The position numbers and the translations under genes were made by a program. Of a DNA stretch of 64,000 bases, positions 8,746 to 16,932 are shown one piece after another (the first letter of the stretch is position 1; each line of letters begins with the position of its first letter). The notes below the pieces were generated by a model. That model saw nothing but the letters and a program-made list of their open reading frames with translations. It was not told where the DNA came from and ran no database searches. The stretch comes from Streptomyces sp. NBC_01408. Lineage in GTDB: Bacteria; Actinomycetota; Actinomycetes; Streptomycetales; Streptomycetaceae. Where the stretch lies: assembly GCF_026340255.1 (NCBI RefSeq), contig NZ_JAPEPJ010000001.1:620001-684000 (forward strand), given 5' to 3'.

Positions 8746-8910
8746 GCCGACGCCATCGTCGCGGGCGACGTCCTGTGCTCGGTGACCTCGAAGGGCAATC
8801 TCGCGATGCTCCAGATCACCGAGGTCAAGCCGTCGGGCCGGACGTACGACCCGCCCGGCTACGCCGGCAAGCTCACGCTCTGGAAGCAGCCCTCCGGCGC
8901 CAAGCCGTAG
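8746..8910 (+). pseudogene. Possible 3' fragment of a larger gene
   Basis: Within the 369 bases between the epsilon subunit gene and the small membrane gene, one plus-strand frame encodes ADAIVAGDVLCSVTSKGNLA, then MLQITEVKPSG and AGKLTLWKQP before the stop at 8908-8910. The strand-and-glycine pattern looks like the folded end of a real protein. Upstream the frame gives only Ala/Pro-rich low complexity and no convincing start. I recall similar tails in extracytoplasmic parts of Streptomyces protein kinases, but this is uncertain. Read as a remnant, or a gene with an overlooked frameshift. Confidence 0.3.
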
Positions 8911-8962
8911 GGAATCCCGGGAAAGCCGTAGGGGACCCGGGGAAAGATGGCGGGAACGGACG

Positions 8963-8994
8963 GTGGCGCCTGAGTACCCGTACTCAGGCGCCAC
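8963..8994. promoter_or_regulatory. 32-bp perfect inverted repeat (operator or stem-loop)
   Basis: Arms GTGGCGCCTGAGTAC (8963-8977) and GTACTCAGGCGCCAC (8980-8994) pair over 15 bases around a two-base centre. No T-run follows, and it ends 26 bases before the ATG of the small membrane protein. It is therefore better explained as an operator or 5' leader structure than as a terminator. Confidence 0.7.
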
Positions 8995-9020
8995 ACCAGC
9001 CTCGGGGCCAGGATCGGGGC

Positions 9021-9158
9021 ATGCTCTGGTCCGACCCGAAGAACGAGCCGCCCAAGGACATGCGCGACGCGCAGGCGATGATCCGGCGGCTGACCGTGGT
9101 GCTCGCCGTCGCCATGCTCGTGGTGGTGTACGTCCTGGGCGTGGACATGAGCTTCTAG
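9021..9158 (+). CDS. 45-residue single-pass membrane protein
   Basis: Short gene with ATG at 9021, a charged N-terminus (MLWSDPKNEPPKDMRDAQAM, then IRR) and one hydrophobic helix LTVVLAVAMLVVVYVLGV, ending DMSF. Predicted N-in membrane protein. The amphipathic start and single helix are too well ordered to be chance in this GC-rich sequence, and I recall similar small proteins next to acyl-CoA carboxylase genes in other Streptomyces. A strong palindrome sits directly upstream. Function unknown. Confidence 0.65.
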   Translation: MLWSDPKNEPPKDMRDAQAMIRRLTVVLAVAMLVVVYVLGVDMSF

Positions 9159-9254
9159 ACGAGTAGGCACGTCGGGCTCTCCCCGCCCTGTCCTGGCGAC
9201 GGGCCGGGACCGCCGGACCGCCGGACCGCCCCCGGTGGGGCCCGGCCGCGCCCC

Positions 9255-9267
9255 TACGATGACCCCA
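9255..9267 (+). promoter_or_regulatory. -10 element TACGAT; leaderless start of maf
   Basis: TACGAT at 9255-9260 is followed by six bases and the ATG at 9267, the spacing expected if transcription begins at the start codon. No Shine-Dalgarno sequence is present and no clear -35 box is seen. Confidence 0.5.
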
Positions 9268-9890
9268 TGACTGTTGACCACCCGCTGCCCGCGAACGGGC
9301 GCCAGCTCGTCCTCGCCTCCGCGTCCCCCGCCCGGCTGAACCTGCTGCGCCAGGCCGGGCTCGCCCCGCACGTCATCGTCAGCGGCTTCGACGAGGACGC
9401 GCTGGACCACGACGAGCCGGCCGAGCTGGCGCTGGCGCTGGCCGAGGCGAAGGCGGCCGTCGTGGCGGCCCTGGACGAGGCCGCGGGCGCCCTGGTGATC
9501 GGCTGCGACTCGGTGCTGGAGCTGGACGGGGAGGCGCTGGGCAAGCCGGCGGACGCCGAGGAGGCCACCGCCCGCTGGAAGTCGATGCGCGGCCGGGCGG
9601 GCGTCCTGCGCACCGGGCACTGCGTGATCGACACGGCGAGCGGGCGTCAGGTCTCGGCGACGGCGTCCACGACGGTCCGGTTCGGCGAGCCGACGGACGC
9701 CGAGGTGGCGGCGTACGTGGCGAGCGGCGAGCCGCTGCACGTGGCGGGGGCGTTCACCCTGGACGGGCTGTCGGCGCCGTTCATCGAGGGCATCGACGGG
9801 GACCACGGGAACGTGATCGGGCTGTCGCTGCCGCTGCTGCGCTCCCTGCTGGGCGAACTGGGTGTATCCATCACGGATTTGTGGGCCTGA
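9267..9890 (+). CDS. maf: Maf family nucleotide pyrophosphatase
   Basis: Cytosolic house-cleaning enzyme that hydrolyses non-canonical or modified nucleoside triphosphates; Maf overproduction blocks septation in some bacteria. The 207-residue length suits the family. Visible motifs are [19 protein letters not shown] at 14-32 (phosphate-binding start of Maf proteins), [18 protein letters not shown] near 80-97, and [20 protein letters not shown] near 165-185. ATG 9267 lacks a Shine-Dalgarno site but follows a -10-like TACGAT, so the mRNA may be leaderless. Its last 20 bases overlap the converging membrane-protein gene. Confidence 0.93.
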   Translation: MTVDHPLPANGRQLVLASASPARLNLLRQAGLAPHVIVSGFDEDALDHDEPAELALALAEAKAAVVAALDEAAGALVIGCDSVLELDGEALGKPADAEEATARWKSMRGRAGVLRTGHCVIDTASGRQVSATASTTVRFGEPTDAEVAAYVASGEPLHVAGAFTLDGLSAPFIEGIDGDHGNVIGLSLPLLRSLLGELGVSITDLWA

Positions 9891-10329
9891 GCTCCCCGGG
9901 CGCGGGCGGCGGCGCGTCCTGGATCCCGGTCCGGGCGGGCTGGGCCGCGTAGAGCGTCAGGGCCAGGACCAGGAGGCAGAGGATCACCATCACCGCCGCG
10001 AAGGCGGGCCACCCGACGACGGCGACGGCTATCGCGCCGAGCAGGCCGTGGGTGACGGCGGCGGTGATGAGCACGATCCGGGCGGACCGGCCGGGGGCCC
10101 GGTCCCGCAGTGCGGCGACGGCGAGGAGTACGGCGCACAGCACGAGGAAGGCCCCCATGCCCGCCCCCAGCGCATAGGTCGCCTTGGACATGACCTTCGG
10201 ATCGCTGCCCGCGATGGACATCGACTGGCTGGCCGTGGTCCGGCCGAGCACGACATGGACGAGTACGAGCACCGCCGCTTCCGCGACGAGCACGATCGCG
10301 GCCAGCGCGGCCACGAGTCTTCGCAGCAC
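9871..10329 (-). CDS. Small integral membrane protein, unknown function
   Basis: 152 residues with four hydrophobic helices: [20 protein letters not shown] near the start, then segments near 50-70, 83-105 and 107-130, and a proline-rich tail. A loop [17 protein letters not shown] lies between the first two helices. No catalytic motif is recognised. It converges on maf, overlapping its 3' end by 20 bases, and is divergent from accA2 across a 378-base gap. Assigned by position and membrane topology only. Confidence 0.75.
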   Translation of the reverse strand: MLRRLVAALAAIVLVAEAAVLVLVHVVLGRTTASQSMSIAGSDPKVMSKATYALGAGMGAFLVLCAVLLAVAALRDRAPGRSARIVLITAAVTHGLLGAIAVAVVGWPAFAAVMVILCLLVLALTLYAAQPARTGIQDAPPPAPGELRPTNP

Positions 10330-10707
10330 GATGACTCCACCCCCCTCACGTCACAAGCCTGTTCGACGCCCTGGAGGCTACTAACGGGTAAACGTACGGA
10401 CAAGGGGTTCGGACGGCTTCGTTGCGCCAGGGGCTCCGGACAGTGATCAAGCAAAGAATTCATGGGCCGTTCGTAGGGACTCGACAAAGAATCGCCCGGG
10501 CCCGCTGACCTGGAGCACAGCGACCCCGACGATGCGACGGGGTTACTGTGCAGTCGGCGATCCCCCTTACGAGGGGCGCCACAAGGGCTTTCCAGCCTAG
10601 AGACGGACTCGAATCACACTCCGTGTGGGCAAGCTCACCACTGGATAAGGGTCGTAAGGCCGTGTGGGCTGTCCCTAAACTCAGCTTGTTTCAAGGAGGG
10701 AGCCATC
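10330..10707 (+). promoter_or_regulatory. Non-coding region upstream of accA2
   Basis: 378 bases with no convincing gene on either strand. It should hold the accA2 promoter and the divergent promoter of the membrane protein. AAGGAGGG at 10693-10700 is a strong ribosome-binding site for the GTG at 10708. Direct short repeats (gacggactcgaatcacact, gtgtgggc twice) are visible, but no known riboswitch was recognised. Confidence 0.5.
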
Positions 10708-12468
10708 GTGCGCAAGGTGCTCATCGCCAACCGTGGCGAAATCGCTGTCCGCGTTGCTCGGGCCTGCCGGGATGCCGGAATCGCGAGCGTAGCCGTCTAC
10801 GCCGATCCGGACCGGGACGCTCTGCACGTCCGCGCGGCCGACGAAGCTTTCGCGTTGGGCGGTGACACCCCGGCCGCCAGCTACTTGGACATCTCCAAGG
10901 TCCTGCAGGCCGCAGCCGATTCCGGTGCGGACGCCATCCATCCCGGATACGGGTTCCTGTCCGAGAACGCGGAGTTCGCGCAGGCCGTCATCGACGCGGG
11001 CCTGACCTGGATCGGCCCGCCGCCGCAGGCCATCCGCGACCTCGGCGACAAGGTCGCCGCCCGGCACATCGCCCAGCGCGCCGGCGCGCCGCTCGTCGCC
11101 GGTACGCCGGACCCGGTCTCCGGGGCCGACGAGGTCGTCACGTTCGCCAAGGAACACGGCCTGCCGATCGCGATCAAGGCCGCCTTCGGCGGTGGCGGTC
11201 GCGGTCTGAAGGTCGCCCGGAACCTCGAAGAGGTGCCGGAGCTGTACGACTCCGCCGTCCGCGAGGCCGTGGCCGCCTTCGGCCGCGGCGAGTGCTTCGT
11301 CGAGCGCTACCTCGACAAGCCGCGGCACGTCGAGACCCAGTGCCTGGCCGACAGCCACGGCAACGTGGTCGTCGTCTCCACCCGTGACTGCTCGCTCCAG
11401 CGCCGTCACCAGAAGCTGGTGGAGGAGGCCCCGGCGCCGTACCTCTCCGAGGCCCAGAACGCCGAGCTGTACGCCGCCTCGAAGGCGATCCTGAAGGAGG
11501 CCGGCTACGTCGGCGCCGGCACGGTCGAGTTCCTGGTCGGCACCGACGGCACGATCTCCTTCCTGGAGGTCAACACCCGTCTCCAGGTCGAGCACCCGGT
11601 CACCGAAGAGGTCACCGGCATCGACCTGGTCCGCGAGATGTTCCGCATCGCCGACGGCGAGGAGCTCGGTTACGGGGACCCTGTCCTGCGCGGCCACTCC
11701 TTCGAGTTCCGCATCAACGGCGAGGACCCGGGCCGCGGCTTCCTGCCGGCCCCCGGCACGGTCACCAGGTTCGCCGCCCCGTCCGGTCCGGGCGTCCGCC
11801 TCGACGCGGGCGTGGAGTCCGGCTCGGTCATCGGCCCGGCCTGGGACTCCCTGCTGGCCAAGCTGATCGTCACCGGCGCCACCCGCCAGCAGGCCCTCCA
11901 GCGGGCCGCCCGCGCTCTCGCCGAGTTCGAGATCGAGGGCATGGCCACGGCCATCCCCTTCCACCGTGCCGTCGTCGCCGACCCGGCCTTCGCCCCGGCG
12001 GAGGGACCCTTCACGGTCCACACCCGCTGGATCGAGACCGAGTTCGTCAACGAGATCCCGGCCTTCACCGCTCCGGCCGCGGACGACACCGAGGACGAGC
12101 CGGGCCGCGAGACGGTGGTCGTCGAGGTCGGCGGCAAGCGCCTCGAGGTCTCGCTGCCGTCCTCGCTGGGCATGACGCTCGCCCGCACGGCCGCCGCCGG
12201 TGGCGCGAAGCCGAAGCGCCGCGCGGCCAAGAAGTCCGGTCCCGCCGCCTCCGGCGACACCCTCGCGTCCCCGATGCAGGGCACGATCGTCAAGGTCGCG
12301 GTCGAGGAGGGCCAGCAGGTCACCGAGGGCGAGCTGGTCGTCGTACTCGAGGCGATGAAGATGGAGCAGCCGCTCAACGCGCACCGCTCCGGCACCATCG
12401 TGGGCCTGACGGCCGAGGTAGGCGCCTCCCTCACCTCCGGCGCCACCATCTGCGAGATCAAGGACTGA
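10708..12468 (+). CDS. accA2: Acyl-CoA carboxylase alpha subunit (biotin carboxylase-BCCP)
   Basis: 586-residue fusion of biotin carboxylase and biotin carboxyl carrier domains. It carboxylates its own biotin with bicarbonate and ATP, then hands CO2 to PccB or another beta subunit. In order: [18 protein letters not shown] at the N-terminus; [14 protein letters not shown] near 75; ATP-grasp loop [15 protein letters not shown] near 158-172; [15 protein letters not shown] near 290; a linker rich in Ala/Lys; and BCCP with EAMKMEQPL, biotinyl Lys at about 551. The start GTG 10708 has AAGGAGGG 7 bases upstream. BirA, encoded 5 kb away, is the likely modifying enzyme. The beta and epsilon genes are separated from this one by maf. 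Confidence 0.95.
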   Translation: MRKVLIANRGEIAVRVARACRDAGIASVAVYADPDRDALHVRAADEAFALGGDTPAASYLDISKVLQAAADSGADAIHPGYGFLSENAEFAQAVIDAGLTWIGPPPQAIRDLGDKVAARHIAQRAGAPLVAGTPDPVSGADEVVTFAKEHGLPIAIKAAFGGGGRGLKVARNLEEVPELYDSAVREAVAAFGRGECFVERYLDKPRHVETQCLADSHGNVVVVSTRDCSLQRRHQKLVEEAPAPYLSEAQNAELYAASKAILKEAGYVGAGTVEFLVGTDGTISFLEVNTRLQVEHPVTEEVTGIDLVREMFRIADGEELGYGDPVLRGHSFEFRINGEDPGRGFLPAPGTVTRFAAPSGPGVRLDAGVESGSVIGPAWDSLLAKLIVTGATRQQALQRAARALAEFEIEGMATAIPFHRAVVADPAFAPAEGPFTVHTRWIETEFVNEIPAFTAPAADDTEDEPGRETVVVEVGGKRLEVSLPSSLGMTLARTAAAGGAKPKRRAAKKSGPAASGDTLASPMQGTIVKVAVEEGQQVTEGELVVVLEAMKMEQPLNAHRSGTIVGLTAEVGASLTSGATICEIKD

Positions 12469-12473
12469 CGTCC

Positions 12474-12655
12474 TTGCCGGGGCTCCGCCCCGGACCCCGC
12501 GCCTCAAACGCCGGCGGGGCTGGAATTGCCGCCATGCGGCCATTCCAGCCCCGCCGGCGTTTGCGCGGCACCACCCGGCCCCGCCGGGCACAATCCAGCC
12601 CCGCCGGCGTTTGAGGCGCGGGGTCTGGGGCGGAGCCCCAGGACACGGCGCCGCA
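12474..12655. repeat. Intergenic repeat copy 3 (compound, inverted)
   Basis: Three repeat cores between accA2 and the converging deoR-type gene: one inverted (cctcaaacgccggcggggct), then two direct (cagccccgccggcgtttg). Flanks are gccggggctccgccccggac and cggggcggagccccaggaca-like stems. The inverted arrangement can form a long stem-loop and may serve as a two-way terminator. Confidence 0.8.
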
Positions 12656-12657
12656 GG

Positions 12658-13611
12658 CTACCGACGCCGCATATCCGCCACCCGCGCCCGCTCCGACGCC
12701 TGCTGCTCCAGCAACCCACCAGGCGCACTCCGCAGCTGAGCGGTGGGCCCGCCCCGCCTCTGCACCGGCAGCGGGGAGTCCCGTCGAGGCCGCCGCCCCT
12801 GCATCCCGTCCACCCCGCCGGAGGCAGACGCCCCGCCCGCCACGGTGATCTGCACGCCCTGGTCCGCCAGCGCCTGCAACTCGGTGGCCGCGCGGTCGTC
12901 GTGCGGTGGCGGTTCGTCCGTCACCAGCCGGGTCATCACATCGGTCGGCACGGTCTGGAACATGGTGTCGGTGCCGAGCTTCGTGTGATCGGCCAGCACC
13001 ACCACCTCGGCGGCCGCCTGCACCAGCGCCCGGTCCACGCTCGCGGAGAGCATGTTGGACGTGGACAGCCCGCGCTCGGCGGTCAGGCCGCTGCCCGACA
13101 GGAAGGCCCGGGAGACCCGCAGGCCCTGGAGGGACTGCTCGGCCCCGCTGCCCACGAGGGCGTAGTTGGAGCCGCGCAGGGTTCCGCCGGTCATCACCAC
13201 CTCCACCCGGTTGGCGTGCGCCAGGGCCTGGGCGACGAGCAGCGAGTTGGTGACGACGGTCAGTCCGGGCACCCGGGCGAGCCGGCGGGCCAGCTCCTGG
13301 GTCGTGGTGCCCGCGCCGACGACGACGGCCTCGCCCTCTTCGACGAGGGAGGCCGCGACATCGGCAATGGCGGTCTTCTCCGCCGTCGCGAGATGGGACT
13401 TTTGCGGAAAGCCGGACTCCCGCGTGAAACCGCCCGGCAAGACCGCACCGCCGTGTCGGCGGTCGAGGAGTCCTTCTGCCTCCAGTGCCCGCACGTCCCG
13501 CCGTACGGTCACTTCGGAGGTCTGGACGACGCGGGCGAGCTCCCGGAGCGACACCGCTCCGTTGGCCCGCACCATTTCGAGGATCAATTGGCGACGTTCT
13601 GCAGCGAACAC
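12658..13611 (-). CDS. DeoR/GlpR-family transcriptional regulator
   Basis: 317 residues. The N-terminal DeoR-type winged helix is clear: FAAERRQLILEMVRANGAVS, then LRELARVVQTSEVTVRRDV and LEAEGLLDRRHGGAVL. A DeoRC phosphosugar-sensing domain spans about 80-240 (IADVAASLVEEGEAVVVGAG, then TVVTNSLLVAQAL and DHTKLG). The last 60 residues are basic and low complexity. Family members usually sense a sugar phosphate. Its place beside pnp and a phosphosugar mutase makes it one candidate for the nucleoside operator CTACGCGCGTAG, but its own promoter lacks that site, so the link is inference. Confidence 0.88.
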   Translation of the reverse strand: MFAAERRQLILEMVRANGAVSLRELARVVQTSEVTVRRDVRALEAEGLLDRRHGGAVLPGGFTRESGFPQKSHLATAEKTAIADVAASLVEEGEAVVVGAGTTTQELARRLARVPGLTVVTNSLLVAQALAHANRVEVVMTGGTLRGSNYALVGSGAEQSLQGLRVSRAFLSGSGLTAERGLSTSNMLSASVDRALVQAAAEVVVLADHTKLGTDTMFQTVPTDVMTRLVTDEPPPHDDRAATELQALADQGVQITVAGGASASGGVDGMQGRRPRRDSPLPVQRRGGPTAQLRSAPGGLLEQQASERARVADMRRR

Positions 13612-13696
13612 GAAACTGACAGTAACCCCAACGACCGTCTGCTTTCAGCTCTTTGCGCCGGAATACCGAAGTTGTCCATAAGACGGGGCGACTAGT

Positions 13697-13724
13697 GGTA
13701 TACGCGGTCGGTCGACTGCGTCAA
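13697..13724 (-). promoter_or_regulatory. Sigma-70-type promoter for the DeoR-family gene
   Basis: On the minus strand TTGACG (13724-13719) and TATACC (13702-13697) are spaced by 16 bases, about 86 bases before the regulator's start codon. Good match to the main-sigma consensus, unusual in this GC-rich DNA. Confidence 0.6.
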
Positions 13725-13786
13725 CCTCTCGCGCCACCACGGCGCCCCGCCCCAAAAACCTTACGGTGTGCGGGGGTTCGTGGCGG

Positions 13787-15226
13787 TTACGCCTCCCCGT
13801 CGGCCTTCCGCGCGTGCAGTTGCCGTGCCACCTCGGCGATCGATCCCGACAACGAGGGGTACACGGTGAACGCGTTTGCGATCTGCTCGACCGTCAGATT
13901 GTTGTCGACCGCGATCGAGATGGGGTGGATGAGTTCGCTCGCGCGGGGCGACACGACCACGCCGCCGACGACGATGCCGGTGCCGGGACGGCAGAACAGC
14001 TTCACGAAACCGTCCCGGATGCCCTGCATCTTGGCGCGCGCGTTGCGCAGCAGCGGCAGCTTCACCACGCGGGCGTCGATCCGGCCCGCGTCCACGTCGG
14101 CCTGGGTGTAGCCGACGGTGGCGATCTCGGGGTCGGTGAAGACGTTCGAGGACACCGTCTTGAGGTTGAGCGGGGCCACCGCGTCGCCGAGGAAGTGGTA
14201 CATCGCGATGCGGCCCTGCATCGCCGCGACCGACGCGAGCGCGAAGACGCCCGTGACGTCACCGGCCGCGTACACGCCGGGCGAGGAGGTGCGGGAGACC
14301 TTGTCGGTCCAGATGTGGCCGGACTCCTTGAGCCGGACCCCGGACTCCTCCAGGTTCATGTTCGCCGTGTTCGGGATGGCGCCGACCGCCATCAGGCAGT
14401 GCGTGCCGGAGATGACCCGGCCGTCGGCGAGGGTGACCTCCACCCGGTCGCCGACCCGCTTGGCGGACTCGGCGCGGGCCCGCGAGATCACGTTCATGCC
14501 GCGGCGGCGGAAGACGTCCTCCAGGACGGCGGCCGCGTCGGGGTCCTCGCCCGGCAGCACCCGGTCGCGGGAGGACACCAGGGTCACCCGGGAGCCGAGG
14601 GCCTGGTAGGCGCCGGCGAACTCGGCGCCGGTCACACCGGAGCCGACCACGATGAGCTCTTCGGGGAGCTCGTCCAGGTCGTAGACCTGGGTCCAGTTCA
14701 GGATGCGCTCGCCGTCGGGCATCGCGTCGGGGATCTCGCGGGGGTGCCCGCCGGTCGCGATCAGCACCGCGTCGGCGGTCAGGATCTGCTCGGAGCCGTC
14801 GGCCGCCGTGACGATCACGTCGCGGGTGCCGTCGATGCCCTGCGGGCCGCCGAGCTTGCCGCGGCCGCGCACCACACGGGCGCCGGCCCGGGTGACGGAG
14901 GCGGTGATGTCGTGCGACTGGGCGAGCGCGAGGCGCTTGACGCGCCGGTTCACCTTGCCGAGGTCCACGCCGACGACGCGCGCGGCCTGCTCGATGTGCG
15001 GGGTGTCGTCCGCGACGACGATGCCGAGCTCTTCGTAGGACGAGTCGAAGGTGGTCATCACCTCGGCGGTCGCGATAAGAGTCTTGGAGGGTACGCAGTC
15101 GGTCAGGACCGAGGCCCCGCCCAGACCGTCGCAGTCCACGACGGTCACCTCCGCGCCGAGCTGGGCCCCTACCAGGGCCGCCTCGTACCCGCCGGGTCCG
15201 CCGCCGATGATCACGATCCGGGTCAC
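13787..15226 (-). CDS. Pyridine nucleotide-disulfide oxidoreductase family flavoprotein (LpdA-like, lacks active disulfide)
   Basis: 479 residues with an N-terminal FAD site (RIVIIGGGPGGYEAALVGAQ), a central NAD(P)H site (LIVVGSGVTGAEFAGAYQAL), FAD contact GVYAAGDVTGVFALAS, and the dimerisation domain. The active-site segment reads GGASVLTDCVPSKT, keeping only one of the two cysteines of dihydrolipoamide dehydrogenase. The usual catalytic HxxxxE near the C-terminus is YPSLSGSIAE. It cannot work as a true lipoamide dehydrogenase. It resembles mycobacterial LpdA (Rv3303c), an NAD(P)H:quinone-type reductase, also encoded near a purine nucleoside phosphorylase and phosphomannomutase pair. Confidence 0.9.
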   Translation of the reverse strand: MTRIVIIGGGPGGYEAALVGAQLGAEVTVVDCDGLGGASVLTDCVPSKTLIATAEVMTTFDSSYEELGIVVADDTPHIEQAARVVGVDLGKVNRRVKRLALAQSHDITASVTRAGARVVRGRGKLGGPQGIDGTRDVIVTAADGSEQILTADAVLIATGGHPREIPDAMPDGERILNWTQVYDLDELPEELIVVGSGVTGAEFAGAYQALGSRVTLVSSRDRVLPGEDPDAAAVLEDVFRRRGMNVISRARAESAKRVGDRVEVTLADGRVISGTHCLMAVGAIPNTANMNLEESGVRLKESGHIWTDKVSRTSSPGVYAAGDVTGVFALASVAAMQGRIAMYHFLGDAVAPLNLKTVSSNVFTDPEIATVGYTQADVDAGRIDARVVKLPLLRNARAKMQGIRDGFVKLFCRPGTGIVVGGVVVSPRASELIHPISIAVDNNLTVEQIANAFTVYPSLSGSIAEVARQLHARKADGEA

Positions 15227-15464
15227 GAAAAGTCCGCCTCACGTCTACCCGGCCGGCTGCCGCCCCGGCCGGGGGTCCGGGGGGTCTCCCCGGGGGATGC
15301 ATTCCGTGCCCCATTGTCCCGCACGCTCCAAGGTGCTTCGCGCCGAGGGGAGGTCCGGGGGATCAGGGGGCCGGACAGCCCGGACACGCCACGGGCCCGG
15401 CCTGATCCGAAAGACAGGCCCTGGTCCCCTCCGTCCGGGCACGCCGTCACCGCCACCCCTCCCG

Positions 15465-15478
15465 TACCCTCGACCTCA
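15465..15478 (+). promoter_or_regulatory. -10 element TACCCT; leaderless start
   Basis: TACCCT at 15465-15470 followed by seven bases and the ATG at 15478, with no Shine-Dalgarno sequence. Same layout as the promoters of maf, pnp and the PH-domain gene. Confidence 0.45.
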
Positions 15479-15915
15479 TGTCGCTCTACGCCGCGTACGC
15501 CGGCAACCTCGACCCGCGGCTGATGACGCGCCGCGCTCCCCATTCGCCGCTGCGCGGCACGGGCTGGATCAACGACTGGCGGCTGACCTTCGGCGGCGAG
15601 CAGATGGGCTGGGAGGGCGCACTCGCCACGATCGTCGAAGCCCCGCGCCACCAGGTCTTCGTGGCCCTCTACGACATCGCGCCGCTGGACGAGGACTCGA
15701 TGGACCGCTGGGAGGGCGTCGGGCTCGACATCTACCGCCGGATGCGGGTGCGCGTGCACACGCTGGACGGCGAGGAGGCGGCCTGGGTGTACGTCCTGAA
15801 CGGCTACGAGGGCGGGCTGCCCTCGGCGCGCTACCTGGGCGAGCTCGCCGACGCCGCGGAATCCGCCGGCGCTCCGCACGACTACGTGATGGAACTGCGC
15901 AAGCGCCCCTGCTGA
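15478..15915 (+). CDS. Gamma-glutamylcyclotransferase-like protein
   Basis: 145-residue protein of the GGCT/AIG2-like fold. The N-terminus LYAAYAGNLDPRLM carries the YxGNL-type substrate loop of the family. An acidic residue in GWEGALATIV near 42-51 fits the catalytic Glu position, but this was placed by eye. The family opens gamma-glutamyl peptides to 5-oxoproline; the real substrate is unknown. The same order (flavoprotein, this gene, purine nucleoside phosphorylase, phosphosugar mutase) is known to me from mycobacteria. The start is probably leaderless. Confidence 0.82.
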   Translation: MSLYAAYAGNLDPRLMTRRAPHSPLRGTGWINDWRLTFGGEQMGWEGALATIVEAPRHQVFVALYDIAPLDEDSMDRWEGVGLDIYRRMRVRVHTLDGEEAAWVYVLNGYEGGLPSARYLGELADAAESAGAPHDYVMELRKRPC

Positions 15916-15922
15916 GCCATCT

Positions 15923-15978
15923 CAGCCCCGCCGGCGTTTGAGGCGCGGGGTCCGGGCAGAGCCCCGGCGGCGGCGCAG
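15923..15978. repeat. Intergenic repeat copy 4
   Basis: Copy of the dispersed repeat (cagccccgccggcgtttgag, then gcgcggggtccgggcagagc and cccggcggcggcgcag) between the cyclotransferase-like gene and the pnp control region. Confidence 0.75.
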
Positions 15979-16053
15979 AGGTCCTCGCACCCGTCGGGGG
16001 ACGTTTCGGCGGAAACGACAAAGCAACGATCCGAACACCGTGAGCTGTGCCAT

Positions 16054-16065
16054 CTACGCGCGTAG
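16054..16065. promoter_or_regulatory. Operator palindrome CTACGCGCGTAG upstream of pnp
   Basis: Perfect 12-bp palindrome 25 bases before the GTG of purine nucleoside phosphorylase. With a -10 box TACGCT at 16078-16083 and a 17-base spacer, the -35 region would be 16055-16060, inside the palindrome, so a bound protein would block RNA polymerase. Identical sites precede deoC, add and the nucleoside transporter. Confidence 0.8.
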
Positions 16066-16077
16066 GCATCCAGCGGT

Positions 16078-16091
16078 TACGCTCGTCTGCG
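16078..16091 (+). promoter_or_regulatory. -10 element TACGCT; leaderless start of pnp
   Basis: TACGCT (16078-16083), then seven bases, then GTG 16091; no Shine-Dalgarno site. Transcription is expected to begin at the start codon. Confidence 0.5.
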
Positions 16092-16897
16092 TGAACGCAT
16101 CTGTTACCGATCCCCACTCTGCCGCAGACGCCGCCGCCGCGCGTCTGCGTGAGCTCACCGGCGCCGAGACCCACGACGTAGCCCTCGTCATGGGCTCCGG
16201 CTGGGCCCCCGCCGCCGAGGCGCTCGGCACCCCCGACGCCGAATTCCTGATCACCGAGCTGCCCGGCTTCCCCGCGGCCGCCGTCGCCGGACACGGCGGC
16301 AAGGTCCGCTCGTACAAGATCGGCGACAAGCGCGCCCTGGTCTTCCTCGGCCGGACCCACTACTACGAGGGCCGCGGCGTCGCCGCCGTCGCCCACGGCG
16401 TGCGCACCGCCGTCGCCGCCGGCTGCAAGACCGTCGTGCTGACCAACGGCTGCGGCGGTCTGCGCGAGGGCATGCAGCCCGGCCAGCCGGTCCTGATCAG
16501 CGACCACATCAACATGACGGCCACCTCGCCGATCATCGGCGCGAACTTCGTCGACCTCACCAACCTGTACTCGCCGCGTCTGCGCGCGATGTGCCAGGAG
16601 ATCGACGAGACCCTCGAAGAGGGCGTCTACGTCCAGTTCCCCGGCCCGCACTACGAGACCCCGGCCGAGATCAACATGATCCGCGTCATGGGCGCCGACC
16701 TGGTCGGCATGTCCACCGTGCTGGAGGCCATCGCCGCCCGTGAGGCCGGCGCCGAGGTGCTCGGCATCTCCCTGGTCACCAACCTGGCGGCGGGCATCTC
16801 CGGCGAGCCGCTGAACCACGAAGAGGTGCTCCAGGCCGGCCGTGACTCGGCCGCGCGCATGGGCAAGCTGCTGACCCAGGTCCTCGCCCGCATCTGA
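16091..16897 (+). CDS. Purine nucleoside phosphorylase
   Basis: Phosphorolysis of purine (deoxy)nucleosides to base and (deoxy)ribose 1-phosphate in the cytosol. 268 residues, typical of trimeric PNPs. Seen: ALVMGSGWAPAAEALG near 30-45 (phosphate site), FLGRTHYYEGRG near 80-92, GCGGLREGMQPG near 117-128, FPGPHYETPAEI near 178-189, GADLVGMSTVLEAIAARE near 198-215 and SLVTNLAAGIS near 224-234 (base site). The GTG at 16091 is taken because the conserved sequence starts soon after and a -10 element lies just upstream. The mutase gene follows 35 bases later, suggesting an operon that converts ribose 1-phosphate to the 5-phosphate. Confidence 0.93.
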   Translation: MNASVTDPHSAADAAAARLRELTGAETHDVALVMGSGWAPAAEALGTPDAEFLITELPGFPAAAVAGHGGKVRSYKIGDKRALVFLGRTHYYEGRGVAAVAHGVRTAVAAGCKTVVLTNGCGGLREGMQPGQPVLISDHINMTATSPIIGANFVDLTNLYSPRLRAMCQEIDETLEEGVYVQFPGPHYETPAEINMIRVMGADLVGMSTVLEAIAAREAGAEVLGISLVTNLAAGISGEPLNHEEVLQAGRDSAARMGKLLTQVLARI

Positions 16898-16932
16898 GGC
16901 ACCGGGACCGTACGAGAGGTAAGGCGGAAGTA

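Noticed and set aside
7134..8828. 564-codon minus-strand frame over pccB
   Set aside because: No domain or ribosome-binding site; pccB on the plus strand explains the sequence.
10330..10707. Riboswitch before accA2
   Set aside because: No known conserved riboswitch core recognised; only short repeats and a normal ribosome-binding site seen.
10681..12591. 636-codon minus-strand frame over accA2
   Set aside because: Antisense shadow with low-complexity Gly/Asp/Val sequence; accA2 shows full domain order.
12474..12655. CRISPR array
   Set aside because: Few, inverted, unevenly spaced GC-rich cores with no unique spacers and no cas genes.
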